Below are positions 23,073-29,427 of a stretch of 29,427 nucleotides of DNA, in pieces (within the stretch, counting starts at the first letter, position 1; the number at the start of each line of letters is the position of its first letter). The stretch is from NCBI GenBank assembly GCA_964344165.1, contig CAYFMH010000013.1, positions 1-29,427 on the forward strand, read 5' to 3'. Both the position numbers and the translations under genes were made by a program. The notes under the pieces were generated by a model. That model had not been told where the DNA came from. It made no database searches and saw nothing but the letters and a program-made list of their open reading frames with translations. This DNA comes from CAYFMH01 sp964344165 (GTDB lineage Bacteria > Patescibacteriota > Gracilibacteria > UBA4473).

Positions 23073-25010
23073 CTAAATTTTAGGCAAAAAGACTCTTTCT
23101 ACAAAAAGCTTGGTCGCGAGGTTGCGATACCCCGAATCCCAAAACATACTTGATCCATCGATCCAATCCGCGTGAGGTGTTGGAATCCCCCCAAAAGAAG
23201 GAAAAAAGGCTTCATAACCTTTGTGCATTAATCGATACTGGAGTGTGTCTCTTTCTATTTCTTCGAGGTACAACCCCCGAGCTGCTCGCCCATAGATTTC
23301 TTCTTTGGTATCAAAAAAGTAGGGGGCCAGGAGGTGCTCATAGAGTTCTTGGAGAGCCTCATTATTTCCTTCCCACACCGCCCCAAAAAGAATGTGCGTC
23401 CAGGAGCTATCGCCTAGTGAGACATCGGGATTGTCAAAATCCCGAACTGCTAAACCACTTTTAGTTTCTTCAAGCCAAAATTCTACGATATCACCTCTTA
23501 CTTTTTCATGGACAAATACTTCTCCGAGCCATCTTTGGATATTTCTTCTTGTGACCATGGGAGTGCCAGGACGGACAAAAATCCCCGTATCTATGTCGGC
23601 ATCGAGGGTGCCATAGCCTTTTACTCTTGACCCAAAAACAAGGATCACCGGATAGACATATTTTTTTAGTTCTGGGTGGGATTCAATTGTTTTTGCCATG
23701 GCTTGTATTTCTTGCATTTCCGTAGGCATTGCCTTTAGGTTGTCCAAAAAAGGCCCCCCTAATTTTGGCATGGAAATTTCAAAAAAACTGAGCGTTTGTT
23801 CATCAATAACTCGGAGGTGATAGAGCCTAAAAAATAACTTCCTTAGGTAGTTTTGAATTTCTGGGTTTTGCGTTGACCAGAGTGTGCTAAGAACATTTCC
23901 AAATCTCTCATACCAGATTTTTGCTTGTTCTCGGTTATTTTTTGCCGCGCCTTCGATGGCCTTACGGATTCCATCGATTAGAGCGAGTTGACTGGGGAGG
24001 AGAGAAGAAATATCGCTAATTTGTTCAACGAATTCATCAGGAAGCAGACCATGTTGGATCGACAGACCAATTTCATTGCCAGCATCAGCAACAGCTTTTT
24101 GTTTATTTGTTTTTTGGATCCATTTTTTGCGTTTTTCGGTGGTAGTTCCCAAATCTTCAGTATCAATTTGGGTAAATTTTTGTTTGAGATCTGTTTGAAA
24201 GGAGACAGCATTTATAATTCTTGGCTTTTTTTCCTTTTTGGGTGTCCTTGGGGCAAAAATAATTCTGGTCATGTTTTGTATGAGCGGATCTGCGGACATT
24301 TCCATTTTTGAGCGGCTGCCTTCATCGAGCAGCCCCAGGTCGGAGAGAATCGGAAGTCCGTCGGCGATACTTTTTCTAAGTGTTTCGTCTTCATTAACTT
24401 CTATCATGGAGATTACTTCTTCTGGAGTTATCCACCTTTTTTCGACGAGAAAAGGGATTAGATGAGCCGCTTTGACCACGCGGGGCAGATCGCCATCCCG
24501 CATTTCTACTTCTAGCACATCTCCATCTATGAAGTTCGCTCGGACATCATGAATACGCAATAAATTTTCCCAGGCATTGAGATAGGCACTTCTAAATCTC
24601 TCTATTTGTTCTCTTAATTTTTCTGAATCCGGATTCCAGTCGATATTTGGTAAAAACTCAAACGGAAGAGAAAGGATGATGCGACGGTATTCGGGAGAGT
24701 TTTGCAGTAGATCGGCCAGAGATTCATAAAGACCGGCCACCTGTTCTTCGGTGATTTGTTCTAAAAACACGGCATTTTCGAGAGAAAGATCTGGTCGTCG
24801 AACGTGAGATTGGATGAGGTGGAGGTGTTCGCTGAGTTTTTTTCGTTCGGCTATTTGTTCTAAAAACACTTTGTTTCTAGCGACCCACTCAGGCCACACT
24901 TGGGCAACTACTTCTGGATTTAGAAATGATTCAACGGCAGAGAGAGAAGAAAGGGGGATACAATCTTTTTTTTCTCTGTGTTTATAATCATGGGGCTCCT
25001 GACCTTTCAT
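23073..25010 (-). CDS. Large protein with polymerase-beta-type nucleotidyltransferase domain
   Basis: 645 residues. The recognisable part is around residues 450-515: PVILVFGSRVKGYGTLDADIDTG gives the family pattern h-G-S-x(9-13)-D-h-D-h (G460 S461, D472 and D474), with a third acidic residue likely in RGDIVEFWLEE (D507 or E510). Such domains transfer nucleotides to proteins, RNA or antibiotics. The 450 residues before it are helical and unrecognised, with a basic middle (TTEKRKKWIQKTNKQKAV); the C-terminal ~130 residues resemble a helical NTase partner domain. It lies on the opposite strand to the GC-rich operon, convergent with it and seven bases past its terminator, but its AT-rich composition is host-like. 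A TTGACA promoter precedes it. No antitoxin-like partner gene is adjacent. Confidence 0.7.
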   Translation of the reverse strand: MKGQEPHDYKHREKKDCIPLSSLSAVESFLNPEVVAQVWPEWVARNKVFLEQIAERKKLSEHLHLIQSHVRRPDLSLENAVFLEQITEEQVAGLYESLADLLQNSPEYRRIILSLPFEFLPNIDWNPDSEKLREQIERFRSAYLNAWENLLRIHDVRANFIDGDVLEVEMRDGDLPRVVKAAHLIPFLVEKRWITPEEVISMIEVNEDETLRKSIADGLPILSDLGLLDEGSRSKMEMSADPLIQNMTRIIFAPRTPKKEKKPRIINAVSFQTDLKQKFTQIDTEDLGTTTEKRKKWIQKTNKQKAVADAGNEIGLSIQHGLLPDEFVEQISDISSLLPSQLALIDGIRKAIEGAAKNNREQAKIWYERFGNVLSTLWSTQNPEIQNYLRKLFFRLYHLRVIDEQTLSFFEISMPKLGGPFLDNLKAMPTEMQEIQAMAKTIESHPELKKYVYPVILVFGSRVKGYGTLDADIDTGIFVRPGTPMVTRRNIQRWLGEVFVHEKVRGDIVEFWLEETKSGLAVRDFDNPDVSLGDSSWTHILFGAVWEGNNEALQELYEHLLAPYFFDTKEEIYGRAARGLYLEEIERDTLQYRLMHKGYEAFFPSFGGIPTPHADWIDGSSMFWDSGYRNLATKLFVERVFLPKI

Positions 25011-25043
25011 CCGAAATTGAAAATAAAAGTAATAAACACCTCT

Positions 25044-25071
25044 TTTTTACACGAAAAAAATATTTTGTCAA
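25044..25071 (-). promoter_or_regulatory. Predicted promoter of the nucleotidyltransferase gene
   Basis: Minus strand TTGACA (25066-25071), 16-base spacer, TAAAAA (25044-25049), about 35 bases before the ATG at 25010. The -10 is imperfect. Confidence 0.45.
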
Positions 25072-25206
25072 CATGCGATTTTGTTCTTTGAAAATTTTTT
25101 ACCAGAGGAATTTGTCTCAACTTCTTGGTTGGTGGTGTGACACCGGCTTTTTTTATGAAGGATTTTGGTTGTTTTTTTCATAAAAAATCGTTAAACCAAT
25201 CCAGAC

Positions 25207-25947
25207 ATGATAGCCACAGATTCAGAAATCCAAGTGATGCGAGAAGGAGGCAAAATCCTCCAAGCCGCTCATGAGGCGGTACGAGTAGCGGCGGAGCCAG
25301 GGATATCCCTGATAGAATTAGATACGATTGCCGAAAAAGTGATCCGAGACGCTGGGGCCGAGCCGGGATTCAAAGGATTTCATGGTTTCCCGGCGACCCT
25401 CTGTACGATGATCAATTCTGAGGTCGTGCACGGAATCCCGGATCGACGAACGCTCAAGGAGGGAGATTTGCTCTCTGTGGACTGCGGAGTCATCTGGAAG
25501 GGGTTGAATACCGATGCGGCGTTTTCTGTCGTTGTAGGAGGAAATATGAAGTCTCCAGGGCGGTCTAAATTCTCAGAGTGTGTCCGTCGGGCTTTGTTAG
25601 CTGGATGTGAGCAAGCAAAGGCTGGAAATCATATTGGCGACATCGGGCACGCCATTGAAGTGGTAGTGAAAGCAGGGGGCTATGCCGTCTGTCGAGAATA
25701 TACCGGGCATGGCGTAGGACGAGAATTGCACGAAGAACCTTCGATTTTTAATTATGGAAAACCCGGCACCGGGCCAAAACTAGAAGCGGGGCAAACCATT
25801 GCCATCGAACCAATTATCGCCATGGGCAACCCAAAGACTAAGGTGCTCAAAGATGGTTGGACGGTAGTTACCCTGGACGGAAAAGATGCTTGTCAGTGGG
25901 AGCATTGTGGGGTGGTGACGGAGGATGGATTTGAGATTTTTGCATAA
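25207..25947 (+). CDS. map: Methionine aminopeptidase, type I
   Basis: 246 residues, normal for the short type I enzyme. The five metal ligands are in place: the two Asp of LSVDCGVIWKGLNTDAAFSV, the His of YTGHGVGRELHEEP, the Glu of TIAIEPIIAMG and the Glu of QWEHCGVVTEDG. The substrate His of HGFPATLC/VVHGIP is also present. The enzyme removes the initiator Met from nascent proteins in the cytosol. There are no ribosomal genes beside it, unlike the common secY-adk-map order. ATG start without a Shine-Dalgarno. A long palindrome follows. Confidence 0.95.
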   Translation: MIATDSEIQVMREGGKILQAAHEAVRVAAEPGISLIELDTIAEKVIRDAGAEPGFKGFHGFPATLCTMINSEVVHGIPDRRTLKEGDLLSVDCGVIWKGLNTDAAFSVVVGGNMKSPGRSKFSECVRRALLAGCEQAKAGNHIGDIGHAIEVVVKAGGYAVCREYTGHGVGRELHEEPSIFNYGKPGTGPKLEAGQTIAIEPIIAMGNPKTKVLKDGWTVVTLDGKDACQWEHCGVVTEDGFEIFA

Positions 25948-26001
25948 AAAATTAAATATTTGATGTGTTTCGCTTTCTGGAAGATTGATAAAAACAAAGT
26001 T

Positions 26002-26089
26002 AAATCTTCAGCGAGTGCGATTTTTTGGGGGCGAGTTTCTCCCGACTGGTCGGGAGAAACTCGCCCCAACAAAAAATCGCTAAAGATTT
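26002..26089. repeat. 88-bp long palindrome with perfect 19-bp GC-rich core
   Basis: The core arms at 26028-26046 and 26049-26067 are perfect complements with a two-base gap. Flanking arms GCGATTTTTTG and CAAAAAATCGC (with a two-base bulge) and AAATCTT/AAGATTT extend it. No T-run follows on either strand, so it is not a standard terminator. The size and the GC-rich core inside AT-rich sequence suggest a mobile palindromic repeat (MITE or REP-like) between map and rpe. Confidence 0.85.
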
Positions 26090-26131
26090 TACTTGAAAAG
26101 AGAGCGTTGTTTGAAAATTGAAAATTTGAAA

Positions 26132-26159
26132 TTGAAAATTGATTTTCATGTTTTATACT
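26132..26159 (+). promoter_or_regulatory. rpe promoter giving a near-leaderless mRNA
   Basis: TTGAAA (26132-26137), 16-base spacer, TATACT (26154-26159). Transcription would start near 26166, about seven bases before the ATG at 26173, so an in-frame TTG at 26161 cannot be the start. The -35 lies inside a GAAAATT-type simple repeat (about 26110-26142), which weakens the match. Confidence 0.5.
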
Positions 26160-26172
26160 CTTGTTAGACATC

Positions 26173-26805
26173 ATGAAAATTTCCCCGTCTATTCTCGATG
26201 CGAATTTCCAGAGCCTTCAATCAGAGATTAATTCAATCGCTTCGGCGGATCGGATCCATTTGGATGTGATGGATGGGCAGTATGTACCGGCCATTACTTT
26301 TGGTGGGAAAATTTTGGAATCAGTAAATTTTCCGGTGGAAATGGAGGCACACCTCATGGTGGATGATCCAGAGAAGCAATTTGATCGATTTATTGACCTG
26401 GGGGTGAAGGGGATCACCTTTCATATTGAAAACACAGGGAAAGATGCTGCAAAATATTTGCAAAAACTTAAAGAACTCGGCATCAGAGCTGGAATTTGTG
26501 TGGATGGGTATACAGCTGCAGAAATTTTATCAGATGAGGTATTGGAACTAGCAGACCAAATTCTCTTCATGTCCGTAAAGGCGGGGAAGGGTGGCCAAAG
26601 CTTCATGCCAGAGGTCTTGGAAAAAATACAAATGGTTCGCAAAAAAGGATTTGCAGGAGAAATTGAGGTCGATGGAGGTGTAAATCTCAACAATGTGAAA
26701 GATCTAAAGGCAGCCGGAGCTGATATTGTGGTCGTGGGAAGCTTCCTTATGAAAAAACCAGCCATAGAACGAGACGAAATCATAAAAAACTTTCAAGCAA
26801 TTTGA
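26173..26805 (+). CDS. rpe: Ribulose-phosphate 3-epimerase
   Basis: 210 residues from the ATG at 26173. It is a TIM barrel with the family motifs: SPSILDANF at the start, HLDVMDGQYVPAITFG (metal His and catalytic Asp), EAHLMVDDPE, FMSVKAGKGGQSFMPEVLEKI (PGFGGQ segment, with Lys-Ala for Pro-Gly), and EVDGGVNLNNVKDLKAAGAD with VVGSFLM (second catalytic Asp and phosphate site). It interconverts ribulose-5-phosphate and xylulose-5-phosphate in the pentose phosphate pathway. It ends at TGA at the family's usual length, which is good evidence that UGA is a stop in this genome. The mRNA is predicted to be almost leaderless. Confidence 0.93.
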   Translation: MKISPSILDANFQSLQSEINSIASADRIHLDVMDGQYVPAITFGGKILESVNFPVEMEAHLMVDDPEKQFDRFIDLGVKGITFHIENTGKDAAKYLQKLKELGIRAGICVDGYTAAEILSDEVLELADQILFMSVKAGKGGQSFMPEVLEKIQMVRKKGFAGEIEVDGGVNLNNVKDLKAAGADIVVVGSFLMKKPAIERDEIIKNFQAI

Positions 26806-27044
26806 TTTAAGATCAAAATTTAACCTAAAAAAGAGATGATAGGATAGATTAAATTTTGAGAGGATCAGCCCACGTTTGTTTCAAAAATTAGTTATACAAG
26901 CTTTTCACTGCTCCCGAGTCCGAGTAATCGGGAGAATTTGCAGGGCAGGTCGGCCGATAAGGGAGATGACGAAGTAGGTGAAATTTTGTGTAACAAAATG
27001 AAATCAACGTAGTCATCGACAAAGAAGGCCCTAAGGGGAGAGTT
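26806..27044. other. Spacer between rpe and the transposase remnant
   Basis: No supported gene. It holds a CTCCCGA/TCGGGAG hairpin (26911-26934). The open frame running out of the transposase remnant here (ending SPLSADLPCKFSRLLGLGS) no longer resembles a transposase, so the element is truncated at about 27045. Confidence 0.5.
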
Positions 27045-27311
27045 CATGTCTGGATCTCGTTTTTTATTTTTGTCTTTGATGGAAATTGGCGCTTCAATGA
27101 TAGTCGCATCCACGCAGGTCCCATTTTTAATTATTAGTTGCTTTTCCTTCAAAATTTTTCTTACAATCTCAAACATTATTTGTAGATTGTACTTTCGTCC
27201 AAACTCATTTCACAAATATCCAGACTCATGAATTGAATCGTTGAAATTATATGCCATTTCCTCCAAAAACTGGTTGATTCTCTTACGTGCAGGTTGTTTG
27301 TTGCTGTCTCC
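27045..27311 (-). pseudogene. IS5-family transposase remnant
   Basis: Read on the minus strand from 27311, the translation runs GDSNKQPARKRINQFLEEM, AYNFNDSIHESGYL, a TGA stop (27210-27212), NEFGRKYNLQIMFEIVRKIL, LIIKNGTCVDATIIEAP, KDKNKKRDPDM. The FNDSI...FGRKYNLQ and VDATIIEAP-KDK-KRDP blocks are the N-terminal half of IS5-type (DDE) transposases, and the Asp of VDAT is the first catalytic residue. The in-frame stop, the missing start and the missing C-terminal half show it is dead. I saw no terminal inverted repeats. Confidence 0.75.
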
Positions 27312-27777
27312 AAGTAAACTATTTTATTTCATGTTCCCACACCGCTCCCTTTTTGTTTTTTTATCAAGGCTTCCTTTATTTATAGTGGGGCAGCTTTAAA
27401 ATTGTATAAAACTCCTCTAGATATTTTGAGGTACTAAAAAGAATGATATTCGTCGTAAGGGCACTTTTCCCGGTGACTCCCTCTGGTCGTCACCGTGAAG
27501 TGCCCAAAAAAACCACCGTAGTTTTTGTGCTACTTCGAAAAAAAGATTATGCAAATTTATATTTTGTTGGTTACATTGTCGGGCATTGAGCGACCAAGAA
27601 GGCAAACAGGTTTTTAGGGTTAGTTTTCAAAAAAAGGCTAGTTAAATATGCCTAAAAAAACAAACTCAATGTAGTGGGGGATTTTTGTGGAGGGGAAAGC
27701 GGTCAAAGACACAATAAAAGTATTTCTGGATGAAGAGAGAAGAATCTGTCCTAAAACCCAAAAGTTTTGGTGTTAGA
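27312..27777. other. Degraded spacer with a compound hairpin
   Basis: There is no intact gene. It holds the compound hairpin at 27459-27505. A short plus-strand frame (about 27686-27774, AVKDTIKVFLDEERRICP) could be a relic of another gene. The mix of stops and short frames suggests decayed mobile DNA. Confidence 0.5.
27459..27505. repeat. Compound inverted repeat (nested stems)
   Basis: Outer arms GGGCACTT/AAGTGCCC and inner arms GGTGAC/GTCACC, separated by a short internal loop, with an 11-base terminal loop. It is GC-rich within AT-rich DNA. An A-run follows on the plus strand, so it resembles a terminator only for minus-strand transcripts at best. It may be the end of a lost element. Confidence 0.7.
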
Positions 27778-28228
27778 TTATCTTCGTCCATTAATCCAAT
27801 CATTGAGACGTTTTAGTACCGCTTTTTTTTCTATGTTATTGAGTTTTTCCCATCGACCTCCAGTGGTTACAACCGCATCAGTGTATCCAGTATCATTGAA
27901 TTCTAGATCTCCACCATCTTCATGGAATGGTTCATCAACCCCCTTCGTCTGGTTTGTATTTTTTTACCAGAACGAAATTTTTTGCTGCTTTTACTACTTC
28001 GTTTACCCGAGTTTCAAATATTTTTTTATTTACAGAAGCGAGGATACTTCTTCTTTGAGCTCCTTTTAGTTTGCGCCAGGATTTTTCTGGCCTTTTCCCG
28101 AGATTTGCTTTTTTATTTCCTAGATAAATCGGTACTGTTAGTTTTACATACTGGTTTTTTCTTACCCGATCTACACCATTTACTTTGTAATGAGAAAGCG
28201 CCTTTTGAAGAATGATAGCTTCTAGTTG
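27778..28228 (-). repeat. Intragenic repeat B (frameshifted copy)
   Basis: Second ~145-residue unit of the cysteine-rich protein. It shares QLEAII, KAL, YKVNG, SVNKK, PDEG, PFHE and GG-W with unit A. The DNA identity is clearly lower than the protein similarity, so the duplication is not recent. Confidence 0.75.
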
Positions 28229-28285
28229 TTGTGTACTTACTTCACTTTCTGCCGGAGATCCCGCTTGTAGGCCACCACTATTGCT

Positions 28286-28717
28286 CCAGGCATTGAGTTG
28301 TTTCAAGGCTTCCTCTTCTTCCAGATCGCTCAGTCTATCCCATTCTCCTCCGGTATCTACGATCGTGTCAGTTATTCCCGTATCATCAAACTCTAATTCA
28401 TCATCTTCTTCATGGAATGGTTTATCATCCCCTTCGTCTGGAGCTAGTCTTTTTGTTTGAACAAAATTCTTTGCCACTTTTACGATTTCATCAACCCGCG
28501 CTTTTAGGACTTTGTTGTTTACCGAAGCTATCATTTTTCTTTGTTCGCTTGGTTTTAACCTTCCCCAAGACCTTCGATCTTCTTTAGTGAAATTTATTGC
28601 TTTTTTGCCTAGGTAGGGCGGAGAGGTGTTTTTAAGATATTCTTTATCATCTACATCGTCAGCTCCATTTACTTTGTAATAATTCAAGGCCTTCTCAAAA
28701 ATAATTGCCTCCAATTG
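28286..28717 (-). repeat. Intragenic repeat A (intact copy)
   Basis: First ~144-residue unit of the cysteine-rich protein, followed by a linker (SNSGGLQAGSPAESEVSTQ) to unit B. It carries an acidic stretch (FHEEDDELEFDDTGITDTIV) that resembles loop-rich cation-binding repeats, although no EF-hand or dockerin pattern is clear. Confidence 0.75.
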
Positions 28718-29394
28718 GTTACTTGCGCTCGGAGGAGCTTCTTCCCCTGGTTTTGTTTTATCAACACAAGTTGTTTCTTCATCCCCTTCAACTGGTTTTT
28801 GTGCGCCAATGATACACCCATTTGTGTCGACACATTTTTCCTTGAAGCAGTCTCCCTGCGGATCTAGAGTAGCACAGTCTTCTTTTGTTTCGCAGCTAAT
28901 TGATCCGTCATCATTTGGAGTTTTGATACAACAGTTACCTCCCGGACAATCACTAGCGCCTGTGTAGTATTCTGTCTCTCCTGTTTCACATTTGGACTTA
29001 CAAATTCCTTTAATTCCTTCAACAGAAGGATCTTCCTCTGCTTCACACACAATTCCTTCGTCCTTTTCTGGTTCAGACTTGTTGCCTTCCCCTTCCCCCG
29101 CGACACACCCTTTTCCTTTATAAAAATGCTCCAGGGCTTTTTTGGTGCACTGACCATACATTCCATCGGCCCGAGAACAATTGGCCGGGAGAGGGGGATC
29201 TTTTTTTGTTCCGGTGAGAGGTTCACGGTAATGATCTCCGGCGATGAGCTTTTCTTGGATCGATTTGACGGTACATTTTCCGCTGACAACGAGATCGGTG
29301 CAATACCCTTGCAATTGTTCTAGGGCTTTACATTTGCCAGTGGATTTTTGGGTTCCGCGGATATCTCCGGTGTAGCAGGATTCTGGAGGGGTTT

Positions 29395-29427
29395 TAAGAA
29401 CCTGTTCATGATCTTTTTTGATCAATT
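29395..29427. repeat. Contig-terminal inverted repeat, right copy
   Basis: Reverse complement of 25-57, base for base. On this side it is part of the open frame of the cysteine-rich protein, so the coding copy is probably the original. Confidence 0.85.

Larger units (their letters stand above)
27778..29427 (-). pseudogene. Partial, frameshifted cysteine-rich protein with two ~145-residue repeats
   Basis: The gene enters from the right edge, so its true start is not seen. The visible part begins with about 225 residues rich in Cys (SKCETGETEYYTGASDCPGG, NCCIKTP, CATLDPQGDCFKEKCVDTNG), as in exported disulfide-rich proteins. Two repeats follow. Repeat A (28286-28717) begins QLEAIIFEKALNYYKVNG and ends DRLSDLEEEEALKQLNAW. 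Repeat B (27778-28228) begins QLEAIILQKALSHYKVNG. In repeat B the frame ends early (KPDEGG, stop at 27935). A run of five Cs (27939-27943) replaces four in the matching place of repeat A. Removing one base restores PFHEDGGDLEFNDTGYTDAV and an end LNDWINGRR at 27778. It is either a real frameshift or a homopolymer sequencing error. The function is unknown. Confidence 0.7.

Noticed and set aside
27417..27605. 62-residue minus-strand frame
   Set aside because: It overlaps the compound hairpin, has no domain and no start signals.
1..29427. Genetic code 25 (UGA = Gly)
   Set aside because: rpe ends at TGA at its family length, and long proteins are free of in-frame TGA.
1..29427. CRISPR array
   Set aside because: No regularly spaced direct repeats were found; the repeats seen are palindromes, simple AT repeats or intragenic duplications.

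Overview
The window looks like a chromosomal contig from an uncultured, AT-rich bacterium of the Patescibacteria (CPR) type. The guess rests on compact genes, many Patescibacteria-style orphan proteins (a secreted basic protein, a sigma-region-4 protein with winged helices, a PGRP-SpoIID fusion, a cysteine-rich repeat protein), a four-domain ribosomal protein S1, and the near absence of Shine-Dalgarno sites before the host genes. Normal-length proteins end at TGA (for example rpe), so there is no sign of the Gracilibacteria/Absconditabacteria code in which UGA is glycine. No 16S rRNA is present, so the phylum is an inference.

Layout. 1-181: contig edge with two REP-like palindromes. 182-5069: a cell-wall amidase/SpoIID fusion (-), a 12-TM MFS-like transporter (+) and a CDF metal exporter (-). 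5295-7465: a secreted basic protein and a sigma-region-4/winged-helix regulator with good promoters. 7533-9316: a minus-strand pair, a LOG-family protein and a PrsW-type membrane protease. 9406-13235: a membrane protein, ribosomal protein S1, a DUF1858 plus degenerate A-type carrier fusion, and a GlmU-like sugar nucleotidyltransferase. 13236-13924: a very AT-rich spacer with DnaA-box-like 9-mers, then rpoB (not followed by rpoC) and tRNA-Gly(GCC) with its own terminator.

18275-22953 is the most unusual part. It is a four-gene co-oriented operon that is much more GC-rich than its surroundings. All four genes have Shine-Dalgarno sites, which the neighbours lack, and a strong UUCG-loop terminator closes the operon. 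The genes encode a degenerate protein kinase-like protein, a VWA protein with an intact MIDAS, an adenylosuccinate-synthetase homologue that keeps the catalytic Asp and His, and a SAM-like adaptor with a disordered Ala/Pro-rich tail. I read this as a horizontally acquired nucleotide-centred signalling, stress or conflict module inserted beside a tRNA gene. Its function is unknown.

23073-29427: a large nucleotidyltransferase-fold protein (-), map, an 88-bp palindrome, rpe, an IS5-type transposase remnant in a degraded spacer, and a cysteine-rich protein with two ~145-residue repeats. That protein runs off the right edge and carries a one-base frameshift in a homopolymer. The two contig ends share a 33-bp inverted repeat.
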